55,469 nt of DNA from Balneolaceae bacterium (GTDB lineage: Bacteria > Bacteroidota > Rhodothermia > Balneolales > Balneolaceae), in assembly GCA_007693395.1 (NCBI GenBank), contig REDS01000122.1, positions 1 to 55,469 of the forward strand, read 5' to 3'. Each line of letters begins with the position of its first letter. The stretch's first letter is position 1. Under the pieces are notes generated by a model, which saw only the letters and a list, made by a program, of their open reading frames with translations, was not told the DNA's origin and ran no database searches. The position numbers and the translations under genes are program-made. Positions 10,180 through 18,804 of this stretch are shown in pieces.

Positions 10180-10725
10180 TTAATCATCCAAAACTGCGCG
10201 GAACTCACCCGTTACGGTAAGCGGGTCGATAGGGGTTAAATCAGTATCAGCACCACGTGATGCTGTAAACTCAAAGCTTCCGGTAATCACATTGTTAGAA
10301 ACGGATTCAATTACCAGCACACCTGTAGCACCGGCTAGATCTGAAATGTAATGGTGATCCCCAAAAAAACTGCCTCCCAGCCTGCGGTTTACATAGTCTG
10401 CGCGGAAGTCCTCACGTTCAAGATTACCGATGGTGTAGGTACCCGGGGATGGAACTGTAACGCCCCCGTCGAAATCAATTTTGGCTATATCCACATCAAA
10501 ATTGTCATTATCCTGCCCACCCAGCAGAATAGTAAATTCATGGTTTTGGTTAGTGTAACGAGCTGCACCCTTGTGCTCATCATTTACAGAACCGGTAACG
10601 GTTATCGCAGAACGGCCAATACCAATGCCGTTTTCGTCTAAATCAGGCCCATTGGTGCTGTCGGTACATCCTGTCCCGATTGCAAACATCAATATAAAAA
10701 GGGTAGTAAGTGTTTGTTTTTTCAT
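10180..10725 (-). CDS. Small lipoprotein, unknown function
   Basis: 181 residues from the ATG at 10725; a longer in-frame start at 10743 would precede a complete lipoprotein signal and is rejected. Residues 1-20 form a signal with lipobox IGTGC, lipidated at Cys20, followed by a flexible acidic linker (TDSTNGPDLDENG). The mature part is predicted all-beta and has segments of the type HEFTILLGGQ and VTGSFEFTASRG, reminiscent of the DUF6252-like or calycin-like small lipoproteins of Bacteroidota; the assignment is not firm. It probably stands alone: 185 bases separate it from the barrel gene downstream and 154 from the gene upstream, all on the same strand. Confidence 0.7.
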   Translation of the reverse strand: MKKQTLTTLFILMFAIGTGCTDSTNGPDLDENGIGIGRSAITVTGSVNDEHKGAARYTNQNHEFTILLGGQDNDNFDVDIAKIDFDGGVTVPSPGTYTIGNLEREDFRADYVNRRLGGSFFGDHHYISDLAGATGVLVIESVSNNVITGSFEFTASRGADTDLTPIDPLTVTGEFRAVLDD

Positions 10726-10879
10726 AGTAATTAGCAGATACATACGTTTATATTCAACTACAGATTTTATTCACTAAGCATATCATTAAAGTGATGGAAA
10801 GTGTCGGGAATCATCTCTATCATAGTATTAAGGCAGATGCCCCGGACGCATTATCAATTAATTGATCATACAGGTTCCA

Positions 10880-11338
10880 TTAGCACCGAATACTAAACCG
10901 TACAGGCTTCTTTAAATCCTCAACATCTCTCTGGTTAATATTGCGCGGATGGATAAACATATCAGCATTTATACCACCATCGTTTACTTGTACATCACCC
11001 TCGACAGTTAACCAGTGATTATAATAACGCCTGGTAACAGGGCCTCCCGGTTCTTCCATCACATTTAAAAACAAGTAATAGTTGTATCCGTCAGAGCCAA
11101 CATTGGCACGCTGGTCAACATCAATTGAGAGTCCGGAATCGCCGGTATCCGCTTGCCAGCGGGATTCACTAAGCCTGCAATTTGCCCATTCTATTTCGTG
11201 GGTAACGCCTTCAAACTCTATGAATCCAAAATTATCGGACGCAGAAGTGCTTTCAGCAGCTGTTTCGCTTTCGGCTTCACTACAGGCAATTAGTGTTAGT
11301 ACAGCCATTACAATAGTCAGAAATGTTGCTGTTTTCAT
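10880..11338 (-). CDS. Small lipoprotein, unknown function
   Basis: 152 residues from the ATG at 11338; a TTG one codon earlier is unlikely to be used. Lipobox LIAC with Cys19, then a Ser/Thr/Glu-rich spacer (residues 20-35), then a beta-rich domain with paired features (Cys53-region WANCRLSES and the C-terminal FSIRC) that may form one disulfide bridge. No known domain recognised. It shares strand and size class with its neighbour at 10180-10725 but is not clearly a paralogue. Probably an outer-membrane-anchored periplasmic or surface protein. Confidence 0.7.
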   Translation of the reverse strand: MKTATFLTIVMAVLTLIACSEAESETAAESTSASDNFGFIEFEGVTHEIEWANCRLSESRWQADTGDSGLSIDVDQRANVGSDGYNYYLFLNVMEEPGGPVTRRYYNHWLTVEGDVQVNDGGINADMFIHPRNINQRDVEDLKKPVRFSIRC

Positions 11339-11524
11339 CAAGAAGTAGGTTTAATTATGTGAATTTTGGTTTTTGTTCACATAAACACGAAAAATGATGA
11401 AAAAGAGGGTCATACCGAAAAGCAACTTTTTGCAACATGTTATGATTACCCGGCTCAAAACAAATGGCTCTTACTCTATTGCAGAAGATTTTCGGAGTGA
11501 TGGCAGTTCAGAAGAAACCAGATA

Positions 11525-12022
11525 TTACATATAAAGATAAGGTTTCCAGTTTTCCTGAACGCCGCCATTCAGATTTCTGAAAAAGGTTATGTGTATCGGG
11601 CGGTATGGCTTGGTTTTAAGCGGCATAGCGGCTTCATCGGGGGTTCTATTCCCCTTTCTTACGTTACAGCGGTTGCAAGCCGTAACCAGATTTTCCCAAC
11701 TATCGCGCCCGCCCCTGCTTCTGGGCATTACGTGATCTATTGTAAGATCATTCTTTGTACCACAATATTGGCATGCATGATGATCTCTCTTCATAATATT
11801 TCTTCTGGAGAGTACAATTCTGGCATAAGGCAATCGGATATATCTTCTCAGGCGAATGACCGAGGGATAGGAATACTCATCATCAACCGTGCGGATTACC
11901 TTATCGGGGGCATCATGCAAAAGCTCTGCTTTCTCAAGAAAAACCAGTTTAACCGACCTCTGCACAGAACAGATACTTATAGGTTGATAATCCTGATTTA
12001 AAACCAGTACGCCGGAGTTCAT
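11525..12022 (-). CDS. HNH endonuclease
   Basis: 165 residues. The C-terminal half is a textbook HNH nuclease: Cys84-x2-Cys87 zinc pair, Asp96-His97 of the catalytic histidine segment (TIDHVMPRSRGG), Asn111, and the second zinc pair Cys116-x2-Cys119 (ACNRCN). The N-terminal 80 residues (VLVLNQDYQPISICSVQRSV onward) are the conserved leader of the widespread stand-alone HNH family found in Bacteroidota and Cyanobacteria. There is no intron, intein or restriction partner next to it, so it is probably a housekeeping or DNA-repair-associated nuclease of unknown target rather than part of a mobile element. Family certain, biological role unknown. Confidence 0.92.
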   Translation of the reverse strand: MNSGVLVLNQDYQPISICSVQRSVKLVFLEKAELLHDAPDKVIRTVDDEYSYPSVIRLRRYIRLPYARIVLSRRNIMKRDHHACQYCGTKNDLTIDHVMPRSRGGRDSWENLVTACNRCNVRKGNRTPDEAAMPLKTKPYRPIHITFFRNLNGGVQENWKPYLYM

Positions 12023-12267
12023 AGCCTTATGATATTTAAAACTTAATACTTCATTAACGCCCTTACAGGGTTCAAAAAGAATCTACGTAGTATGAGCTAT
12101 TTTATTCTAAATTTCAACCAAATTTAAGCCCGCACCACTCCATCGATGTTTCAATGGCCTGAAATGAACGTACAGAACCTGTTTTTTTGAACTATCCGGG
12201 CGGATAAATATGTATCTATAGTGAAATGACAGGATTATTTTGTTAATTACCTGTTCAATCAATTTTT

Positions 12268-13134
12268 ATGTACATCAAAAAATACCATATAGGCTTAACA
12301 CAGTGGGGGTTTAAGGAGTGGACAAATACCTTTTTTTCGCGTGATGCCAAACCTGATCAGTTTCTGCAGCAGTATGCATCGGTATTCAATTCTGTTGAAG
12401 GGAACACTACGTTTTACAGAGTACCCACAGCCGAAACTGTTTTGAAGTGGGGAGATCAGGTGCCTGATAATTTTAAGTTCTGCTTTAAATTTCCTCAACG
12501 TATCACACACTACAAGCGGCTTAAAGATGTGCATGATGATGTGCTCTCATTCCTGGAACTCTTCAACCCCATTCGCACCAAGCTGGGCCCATTTCATATT
12601 CAGCTTAGCTCGCAGTATTCTTTCAATGAATTTGATAAGCTCGAAACTTTAATCGAGTTGCTTCCTAACCATTTTACATACGCCTTAGAACTTCGACATC
12701 CCGATTATTTTGACAAGAGCAAGAAAGAACATCATCTAACCTCGCTGTTGAAAAGTTATGGGATAAACCGTGTTGTATTTGACACACGCAAGCTACACTC
12801 TATTACAATGGGAGATGCATCCATAAAAGAGGCTCAACGCAAAAAACCAAAAACTCCGATTCGCTTTCACTCAACAGGAGTCCATCCCTTTATTCGCTTT
12901 GTAGGTGCAAATGATATACTGAACAACGAAGCCTATCTAAAAGAGTGGGCTATTATTATTGCTGACTGGATTAAAGACTCTAAACACCCCTACATATTTA
13001 TACACGCACCCAACACACTGCACGCACCGATGTTAGCCAGATTTTTCCATGAAGAGCTCTCAAAACTTATTGACGTATCACCAATGCCGGAATGGCCTGC
13101 TGAAAGAGAAAATAAGCAACTCGGCCTGTTTTAA
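12268..13134 (+). CDS. DUF72 (YecE-like) TIM-barrel protein
   Basis: 288 residues. The start IGLTQWGFKEWTNTFF, the segment FNSVEGNTTFYRVP (residues about 41-54), the KFPQRITH strand and the ALELRHPDYF motif are the hallmarks of the DUF72/YecE family, which adopts a TIM-barrel fold; the biochemical activity is not established. Length is typical for the family. It stands alone between a minus-strand HNH gene and a minus-strand fasciclin gene. Only the family is assigned. Confidence 0.92.
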   Translation: MYIKKYHIGLTQWGFKEWTNTFFSRDAKPDQFLQQYASVFNSVEGNTTFYRVPTAETVLKWGDQVPDNFKFCFKFPQRITHYKRLKDVHDDVLSFLELFNPIRTKLGPFHIQLSSQYSFNEFDKLETLIELLPNHFTYALELRHPDYFDKSKKEHHLTSLLKSYGINRVVFDTRKLHSITMGDASIKEAQRKKPKTPIRFHSTGVHPFIRFVGANDILNNEAYLKEWAIIIADWIKDSKHPYIFIHAPNTLHAPMLARFFHEELSKLIDVSPMPEWPAERENKQLGLF

Positions 13135-13137
13135 ATT

Positions 13138-13171
13138 AAAAAAAGCCGCCCTCCTCTCGGAAAGACGACTT
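13138..13171 (-). terminator. Intrinsic terminator of the fasciclin gene
   Basis: Read on the minus strand from 13171, the sequence folds into a stem of about 12 pairs (several G-U) closed by a short GAGA-containing loop and followed by seven U before the sequence turns AU-rich. It lies 29 bases beyond the fasciclin stop codon. On the plus strand the hairpin has no T-run after it, so it serves the minus-strand gene and not the DUF72 gene. Confidence 0.75.
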
Positions 13172-13200
13172 CGTGGGATCAAATTCTGCTACTGCTTATT

Positions 13201-13623
13201 CTATTGACCCATAATTACTTCATCGGAAATATGCACAAGTCCGTTACTTGCGGAAATATCACCCTCTTCGATCGCTATGCCAAGTGCCGGTTCTACTTCA
13301 GCTGCTTCCACTTCTCCCTGAAACAAGTGACCAATTACAATGTTCTGCAGTTGATCAGGATTTTCTCTCAACTGATCGAGATCTGCTCCAAGCGCTTCGA
13401 AAGCTTCGTTCGTTGGTGCAACTACAGTGAATGGCCCTTGTTGGGCAATTATATTGTCCAACTCTGTCTCAGCCAGCAATTCAGCAAAAATGGTGTGATC
13501 CTCACTCGAATTAATGACATCAACTATATTGCCAGACTGCGCAACTGCTACGTTGATACCTGCCATAAATAATACGGCAAACAATGTTGCAATTATGGCT
13601 GAAACCTTATTTTTTAAATACAT
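13201..13623 (-). CDS. Secreted single-domain fasciclin (FAS1) protein
   Basis: 140 residues. A signal peptide (to about residue 29, INVAVAQ) is followed by one FAS1 domain: the H1 box GPFTVVAPTNEAFEAL (residues about 63-78) and the H2-like ending NGLVHISDEVIMGQ are both present. FAS1 domains mediate cell-surface or matrix contacts. The central part is shorter than in most FAS1 domains (about 130 residues), and the protein stops right after the last strand. It is followed by a good terminator and transcribed away from prfC. Confidence 0.88.
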   Translation of the reverse strand: MYLKNKVSAIIATLFAVLFMAGINVAVAQSGNIVDVINSSEDHTIFAELLAETELDNIIAQQGPFTVVAPTNEAFEALGADLDQLRENPDQLQNIVIGHLFQGEVEAAEVEPALGIAIEEGDISASNGLVHISDEVIMGQ

Positions 13624-13863
13624 AATATTTATTGTTTTAGGTTACTGATTTCAATTCAACCTAATGATAGAGAACAAGCTTGTAAATAAAAAATTTATAT
13701 AATTTTACATACATGTTTTTGATCCATTTTTTTACGATTTTTAAATCAAATCTGGCTTCATACTTAAAATGCAGGAGTTTTTTACTGTATGTTAATTTTT
13801 TTAAAAGTGAAGAGAAACATGCTTTTAGTTCAGTTTAAGCCTGCAAAGAAAAAATAATTCACT

Positions 13864-13898
13864 TTTGGTGTTGCAAAATCCTGAATTTTGTATCTTTA
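13864..13898 (+). promoter_or_regulatory. Candidate Bacteroidota-type promoter of prfC
   Basis: TTTG at 13864-13867 and TATCTTTA at 13891-13898 are separated by 23 bases, matching the TTTG...TAnnTTTG pattern at seven fixed positions plus TTTG. Transcription would begin near 13905, about 24 bases before the prfC ATG at 13929. Based on pattern only. Confidence 0.45.
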
Positions 13899-13916
13899 AG
13901 ACTTTGCAAAATTCAG
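13881..13916. repeat. Perfect 10-bp inverted repeat around the prfC promoter
   Basis: CTGAATTTTG at 13881-13890 and CAAAATTCAG at 13907-13916 are exact reverse complements with a 16-base spacer that contains the candidate -7 element. The repeat ends 12 bases before the prfC start. It could be an operator or a 5'-UTR hairpin. Confidence 0.6.
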
Positions 13917-13928
13917 CACACTATACAG

Positions 13929-15545
13929 ATGGCTCAGAGCGATATCATAACAAAACCCGACAAAATCGACAGTGAAGCGAAAAAGCGCCGTACCTTCGCG
14001 ATTATTTCACATCCTGATGCCGGTAAAACAACCCTTACAGAAAAACTGCTGCTTTACGGAGGCGCTATTCACGAAGCCGGCTCCATTCGCCAGAGAAAAG
14101 CAGCACGTTATGCAGCTTCCGACTGGATGGCCATCGAAAAAGAGCGGGGAATTTCTGTTACCTCATCTGTTTTACGTTTCGAAAAAGATGGTATTAAATA
14201 CAACCTGCTGGATACACCCGGCCACAAAGATTTTTCTGAAGATACTCTGAGAACACTTGTAGCGGCCGATTCCGGCCTGATGGTAATTGACGTTGCCAAG
14301 GGCGTGGAAGATCAAACCGAGAAGCTCTTTGAAGTTTGTAAGTTACGGCAGGTACCCGTTATTACTTTTGTGAATAAGTGCGACCGCCCCGGTATGGAAC
14401 CGCTTGAAGTGCTAAGCAATATTGAATCGCGCCTTGGAATTGAAGCCATACCTGCTAACTGGCCGGTTGGGTATGGCCAAAAGTTTCAGGGGATTTATGA
14501 TTTGATCGGAAAAGAACTTCACCTCTATGAAAAGGAAGAGCATGGCGCCAAGAAAGCTGCCACCGAAATTTACACTCTTGAAAAGGGTTTAGCTAAAAGC
14601 TCGCTATCCGTAGCAGAAAAAGAGCAGCTTACCGAAGAGATTATGCTGATTGAAGATATGTTTTCGTCTATGGATGAAGATGCGTTCAAAAAAGGGGCCG
14701 TATCACCGGTGTTTTTTGGCTCAGCACTGAACAATTTCGGACTGGATGTTTTTCTAAATTATTTTAAAAACCTGGCTCCAAGCCCGCAACCTTACAATAA
14801 CGAGGATGGATCAAGCCACTCACTCAATGAGCCATTCAGCGGTTTTGTATTTAAACTCCAGGCAAACATGAACCCCGACCATCGTGACTGTGCTGCATTT
14901 GTACGAATTACATCCGGGCAGTTTAAACGTGGTCTCGAAGTTATCCATGCCGGCACAGGGAAAAAGGTTCGGATGTCTACTCCTCATACACTTATGGGTG
15001 ATGAACGCCATATCATGGAAGAGGCCTTCCCCGGGGATATCGTATCTTTGTTTAATCCCGGCTTTTTCAGAATCGGTTCAACACTCTATGGCGATAAACC
15101 GGTAAATTTTAATGTAATTCCGCTCTTTACACCAGAACATTTCATGAAGGTTTCAACCAAAGATCCTTTTAAACGGAAACAGCTTCGTGAAGGGCTAAAG
15201 CAGCTTTCAGAAGAGGGGGTAGTTCATGTATTTGAAGTGCCCAACGGTGTTGGAAACGAGCTTTTGCTCGGCACTGTGGGCGCACTTCAGTTTGATGTAG
15301 TAACCCACCGGATGCTCGCCGAATATGGTGTTGAGCTGCATCAACAACCGGTATCCTATTATGCTGCACGCTGGCTTCCAAACAATAGTGAAGCAATCAT
15401 CAAAAAGCTTGAAACAAGTTACTCTACTCATATCACAAAAGATATGGAAGAGAACCCCATTGTACTTTTCGAGAGCGCCTATGCTTTAAGCCAGGCCGAA
15501 GAGAAAGTAGGTGCTGAAAATCTGTTTAAGTACAAGCAGGATTAA
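13929..15545 (+). CDS. prfC: Peptide chain release factor 3 (RF3)
   Basis: 538 residues, the normal RF3 length. A translational GTPase that recycles RF1/RF2 from the ribosome after peptide release. GTP-binding motifs are intact: P-loop HPDAGKTT (residues 28-35), switch segment with RGIS (73-76), DTPGHKDF (95-102) and NKCD (149-152). The RF3-specific stretch QRKAARYAASDWMAIEKERG distinguishes it from EF-G. The C-terminal domains end with the expected EEKV...LFKYKQD. The start at 13929 gives a short basic lead before the G domain. It appears to be transcribed alone from the promoter-like site upstream. Confidence 0.97.
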   Translation: MAQSDIITKPDKIDSEAKKRRTFAIISHPDAGKTTLTEKLLLYGGAIHEAGSIRQRKAARYAASDWMAIEKERGISVTSSVLRFEKDGIKYNLLDTPGHKDFSEDTLRTLVAADSGLMVIDVAKGVEDQTEKLFEVCKLRQVPVITFVNKCDRPGMEPLEVLSNIESRLGIEAIPANWPVGYGQKFQGIYDLIGKELHLYEKEEHGAKKAATEIYTLEKGLAKSSLSVAEKEQLTEEIMLIEDMFSSMDEDAFKKGAVSPVFFGSALNNFGLDVFLNYFKNLAPSPQPYNNEDGSSHSLNEPFSGFVFKLQANMNPDHRDCAAFVRITSGQFKRGLEVIHAGTGKKVRMSTPHTLMGDERHIMEEAFPGDIVSLFNPGFFRIGSTLYGDKPVNFNVIPLFTPEHFMKVSTKDPFKRKQLREGLKQLSEEGVVHVFEVPNGVGNELLLGTVGALQFDVVTHRMLAEYGVELHQQPVSYYAARWLPNNSEAIIKKLETSYSTHITKDMEENPIVLFESAYALSQAEEKVGAENLFKYKQD

Positions 15546-15590
15546 TACAGGCAAATCTTTTCTTAGATTATCCTGCAGGTCGATACCAGC

Positions 15591-15623
15591 CAAATGGGTG
15601 CAGATTATTCACAAACCCATTTG
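15591..15623 (+). terminator. Possible terminator hairpin after prfC
   Basis: CAAATGGGT (15591-15599) and ACCCATTTG (15615-15623) form a perfect 9-bp stem with a 15-base loop, 45 bases after the prfC stop. The following sequence is pyrimidine-rich (TGCTTCACTTTTCTT) but lacks a clean T-run, so termination is plausible and not certain. Confidence 0.4.
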
Positions 15624-15784
15624 TGCTTCACTTTTCTTAAAAAAATTGCAGCTTAAATTGACCTTATCTTTCTCTCTTTTTCGTGATATAAGGTGTCAGG
15701 TTAACTGTAATCCTGCAACATCTATACTTTTTTGCCTGTTGCAGCAATCTTTCACAAAACATATAGCTCCCAAAAAAGATCATC

Positions 15785-17200
15785 ATGAACCGATTTTTAC
15801 CAATTTACCTTGCATTTTTTTTAATCTTCATCATTTCAGGCTGTAGCGATGATGGTGTCAGCTCAGATGATCTGGATTTCGACATAGGCCCGGTTATCAC
15901 AACTCTTGGACCCATATCACCGGCCGATGATCTGGTATTTGATGTAGAATGGGCACCGGGCACTGTGCTTGCTGAGGAAGCTGATGTACTGAATGATGTT
16001 CAGGATCTGGATGTGTTGGATGGTATTTATCGAATTACTCCAAACTCACCTCTTCTCGATGGGCTAAATGTAGGTGATATAGTTGTATGGCCGCAGCTTG
16101 GTATATTTAATATTCTTGATATACAGGATCAGGGTGGTGTGGTAGCTGTTACCACAGAATGGGCACGATTTTCTGATGCCATGGTAGAGGCCGATATACA
16201 ATTCCGGCACGACCTCACTGCTGGACCACGCGGCAGAGCAATAGGTATTACTCCTTCAGGACCTGATGCTTCAAAATATGCAGATGGTGACTATTACGGT
16301 GTCTTGGCAGGCAGCTCCAGTTTCACAATCACAGAAGACGGTTTCGATTTTTCAACCGGTTCTGAGGGTTACAACTTCAAAATGGCTGCCAATTCCGGAG
16401 GTTCTGTCAACCTCGATTTGACTGCAACTGTGGGTGCAGTTGAAGCTACTCTTAAAGGTGTAGTTTCAGGCCTCACTGCTGATGGTGCCATTCAGCTTAC
16501 CCGCGATGCAGAAGACCCTGATCCTGCTATTGGAGTCTTCTTCAATAATATTCAAATGGATGTAACCAGTAGTTTAAAAATTGCAGGTTCACGCGGATCA
16601 GATACCATCAACCCTAATGCACTCCTCGTATTTCCATTCACAATTGGCCCCATTCCCGCTTTTGCTGCAGTTACTGTGCGGTACCAGGTGCGCTCTTCTA
16701 TATCGCGGCAAAGTGCTGAGCTGGAGGCCAGGTCGGGTTTCTCCGCCACGGCCGACGTGGCAGTAGGTAGAAATCCTGATGGAGCATTTGCAGCTCAGGG
16801 AGAGATTAAACGATTTTCAACTGATGGCCCTGAACTACGTTTTGAAGCATCAAATACATCCGGTATAGGTTTTGATTTCGATGCACCCCGAATTACACTC
16901 GGAGTTGGACGCCCGGGTATTGGCACTCTGGCAGTTTTTGGAACTACAAGTGCAGAACTGGTTTTTAATGTAACGTTTAACACCGACGCTGAGTGGTGTA
17001 TAGAATCATCCCTTGGAGCTGCAATAAATGTTGGTGGTGAAATATCATTTTTGCGGTGGTCTTTAGAAAGGCCTCTTTCTATAGCAACTTACAGAGGCCC
17101 AAGTGGAACAAGTGGTAGCGGATGTTCTTCAGGCAACATATTACTGATTGAACCCGCTTATCAGGACATCCCTTTTCAGATTGCAAGGCCAACGATTTAG
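15785..17200 (+). CDS. Large beta-rich lipoprotein, unknown function
   Basis: 471 residues. Lipobox ISGC with Cys20 after a strongly hydrophobic signal, then an Asp-rich spacer. The mature protein alternates glycine-rich and beta-strand-like segments; the N-terminal 130 residues contain a small domain with LNVGDIVVWPQLGIFNILDI, which resembles a short beta-sandwich, and the remainder is repetitive beta structure with one Cys pair near the C-terminus (EWCIES...GSGCSSG). No catalytic motif or known domain recognised. It stands alone and ends inside the first arm of an inverted repeat. Probably an outer-membrane-anchored protein. Confidence 0.75.
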   Translation: MNRFLPIYLAFFLIFIISGCSDDGVSSDDLDFDIGPVITTLGPISPADDLVFDVEWAPGTVLAEEADVLNDVQDLDVLDGIYRITPNSPLLDGLNVGDIVVWPQLGIFNILDIQDQGGVVAVTTEWARFSDAMVEADIQFRHDLTAGPRGRAIGITPSGPDASKYADGDYYGVLAGSSSFTITEDGFDFSTGSEGYNFKMAANSGGSVNLDLTATVGAVEATLKGVVSGLTADGAIQLTRDAEDPDPAIGVFFNNIQMDVTSSLKIAGSRGSDTINPNALLVFPFTIGPIPAFAAVTVRYQVRSSISRQSAELEARSGFSATADVAVGRNPDGAFAAQGEIKRFSTDGPELRFEASNTSGIGFDFDAPRITLGVGRPGIGTLAVFGTTSAELVFNVTFNTDAEWCIESSLGAAINVGGEISFLRWSLERPLSIATYRGPSGTSGSGCSSGNILLIEPAYQDIPFQIARPTI

Positions 17201-17231
17201 GCAATAACCTAAGTTCACTTCTAAATCGTTG
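17190..17231 (+). terminator. Possible terminator: 11-bp inverted repeat spanning a stop codon
   Basis: CAACGATTTAG (17190-17200) and CTAAATCGTTG (17221-17231) are exact reverse complements with a 20-base loop. The left arm contains the last codons and the TAG stop of the lipoprotein gene. The tail TTTATC is only weakly U-rich, so factor-independent termination would be modest; protection of the mRNA 3' end is an alternative. Confidence 0.45.
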
Positions 17232-17388
17232 TTTATCTACTTCAAAAGTCTCCCTCCGCCTCAAGTGGTAAGGGAGCATATTTTATTGCAAATTAGAATC
17301 GAACTCTGGTAAATATTATTTTTCTCCAATAGGCGGCTATAAGACGCCCGTCTCAACGTTGTGATTTGCCCTTTACTTTTTCACAGAT

Positions 17389-18363
17389 TTAGGCCGAAAA
17401 CGCATCCCGAAGCAGATCAATACTCTCGGCAACGGCTTCGCCAGATGGTGCAAACCCTTCAAACTCAATGGAAATGTACCCTTTGTAATCAACATCGTGC
17501 AAAATTCTGGCAATGCGTTCGTAATCAAGGTCCAGAGTGTAGAATCTGCCACCGCCGAAATAAGTTTTTGCCTGTACAAAAACCGTGTAAGGAGCTATAG
17601 CTTCCAGTTGCTCGTATTTGTCGTCCAGAAAGTTCCCGGTATCCATAAGCACACGCAGCCAGGGTGAGTCTACAGCCCGCATAATGTGAAGAAGCCCTTC
17701 TGCTGTTCGGGTCATACCCCAGTGGTTTTCGAGGCCTAGCATTACACCATGCTCTTCGGCAACCGGTATTATTTCGTTGATGGAATCAATTGCCCACTTC
17801 ATGCCATCATCTTCGGTAAATCCTTCAATGGGCGGTTCAATCCCGCGATTATCCATCAGCTCGGCAAATGAGCCGGATGTATTCCAGCGCCCCGCGCTAA
17901 TTCTGATGCAGGGAACACCCATATCATGGGCAAGACGGATAAATCGTTTTGTGTCGTCAATACTTTTTTGGCGCTCTTCAGGATCGGGATTCACAAAATC
18001 CTGATGGGTGGAAAGACAGTTCAAATGTACACCGTGAATGAGTGCGTGCTTTTTCAGCGATCTGATATAATCGGGGGCTTCACTCTCCATCTGCCTGTGC
18101 AAAATATCCACTCCATACACCCCAAGCCGCGATGCTTCTTCGATGACGTAGCGGATTGGTGTACGCTCGGGGCTAAAATGCCAGTACGAATAACTTGAAA
18201 TACCCAGCTTCACGTGAAAGGGGCTTTTTGCGTTGTTACTGCTCTTTTTTAATTTTGCCTTTTCTGCAACTGCTGATAAAGGGATTAATGTACCCGCTGC
18301 AACTCCGGCAGCCAGTTTTTTAAGAAAATTACGTCGCTGGTTTTCGTTCTTTACGCTTATCAT
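17389..18363 (-). CDS. Tat-exported sugar phosphate isomerase/epimerase-like protein
   Basis: 324 residues. The N-terminus carries a twin-arginine signal (QRRNFLKKLAAG, residues 9-20, then a hydrophobic stretch ending near AVAEKA), so the protein is probably folded in the cytoplasm and exported. The mature domain is an AP-endonuclease-2/xylose-isomerase-like TIM barrel: LGISSYSYW, VYGVDILHRQ, LGLENHWGMT (metal-ligand Glu), LMDTGNF (Asp) and the final YISIEFEG (Glu) give the usual metal-site set. Substrate unknown; such proteins often act on sugars or inositols beside Gfo/Idh/MocA oxidoreductases, one of which is 35 kb away here. It is last in a minus-strand group with recN and the rhodanese. 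Confidence 0.85.
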   Translation of the reverse strand: MISVKNENQRRNFLKKLAAGVAAGTLIPLSAVAEKAKLKKSSNNAKSPFHVKLGISSYSYWHFSPERTPIRYVIEEASRLGVYGVDILHRQMESEAPDYIRSLKKHALIHGVHLNCLSTHQDFVNPDPEERQKSIDDTKRFIRLAHDMGVPCIRISAGRWNTSGSFAELMDNRGIEPPIEGFTEDDGMKWAIDSINEIIPVAEEHGVMLGLENHWGMTRTAEGLLHIMRAVDSPWLRVLMDTGNFLDDKYEQLEAIAPYTVFVQAKTYFGGGRFYTLDLDYERIARILHDVDYKGYISIEFEGFAPSGEAVAESIDLLRDAFSA

Positions 18364-18413
18364 GATTCTTGTATTTTTTGTTATCGCTGAAATTATTGTA
18401 AACCAATCACTGC

Positions 18414-18788
18414 TTACGATTCTGTTTCAAATCCCTTTTCATTCCATTCCCGCCAGCCCCCGGCCAGCGATTTCACATTTGAATATCCCATTTTTTGCAA
18501 ATTATCTCCCGCCAATGCCGATCTGTAACCACCACCGCAATAAAGCACAATTTCCCGGTTGTACTCCGGTACCTCCGTTTCAATATCCCGTTCAACAATC
18601 CCTTTACTCAGGTGAATAGCTCCGGGTATTCTGCCCTCATCAAACTCATGCTTTTCCCGGGTATCAATCAAAACAAAATTAGCGGCTTCACCAAGCATTT
18701 TCTGAACTTCCGTGGTTGAAATTTCCGGAACACGCGTAAGCGCATCATCCACAAGTTGTACAAATTTTTCAGAGTGTATTACAGACAT
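18414..18788 (-). CDS. Single-domain rhodanese (sulfurtransferase)
   Basis: 124 residues, one rhodanese domain. The active-site loop is Cys84-GGGYRS, with the upstream CH2A-like VLIDTREKHEFDEGRIPGAIHL (read in two halves, residues 39-60) and the closing SLAGGWREW. The enzyme would carry a persulfide on Cys84; no signal peptide, so cytoplasmic. It lies 16 bases after recN and about 50 before the isomerase gene on the same strand, suggesting loose co-transcription and no functional tie. Confidence 0.93.
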   Translation of the reverse strand: MSVIHSEKFVQLVDDALTRVPEISTTEVQKMLGEAANFVLIDTREKHEFDEGRIPGAIHLSKGIVERDIETEVPEYNREIVLYCGGGYRSALAGDNLQKMGYSNVKSLAGGWREWNEKGFETES

Positions 18789-18804
18789 AGCTTAAAAAAA
18801 CAAA

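Larger units (their letters stand above)
13624..13928. other. AT-rich divergent intergenic region (fasciclin / prfC)
   Basis: 305 bases between two divergent start codons. It is strongly AT-rich and contains no open frame worth calling. The prfC side holds a promoter-like pair and an inverted repeat, described separately. I could not find an equally convincing promoter on the fasciclin side. Confidence 0.6.

Noticed and set aside
11525-12022. HNH gene as part of a mobile intron or restriction system
   Set aside because: No reverse transcriptase, methylase, integrase or phage gene is near it; its N-terminal leader is that of the stand-alone family.
17332-17348. GGCG...CGCC hairpin between the lipoprotein and the isomerase
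   Set aside because: Only four pairs and no T-run; too short to call a terminator.
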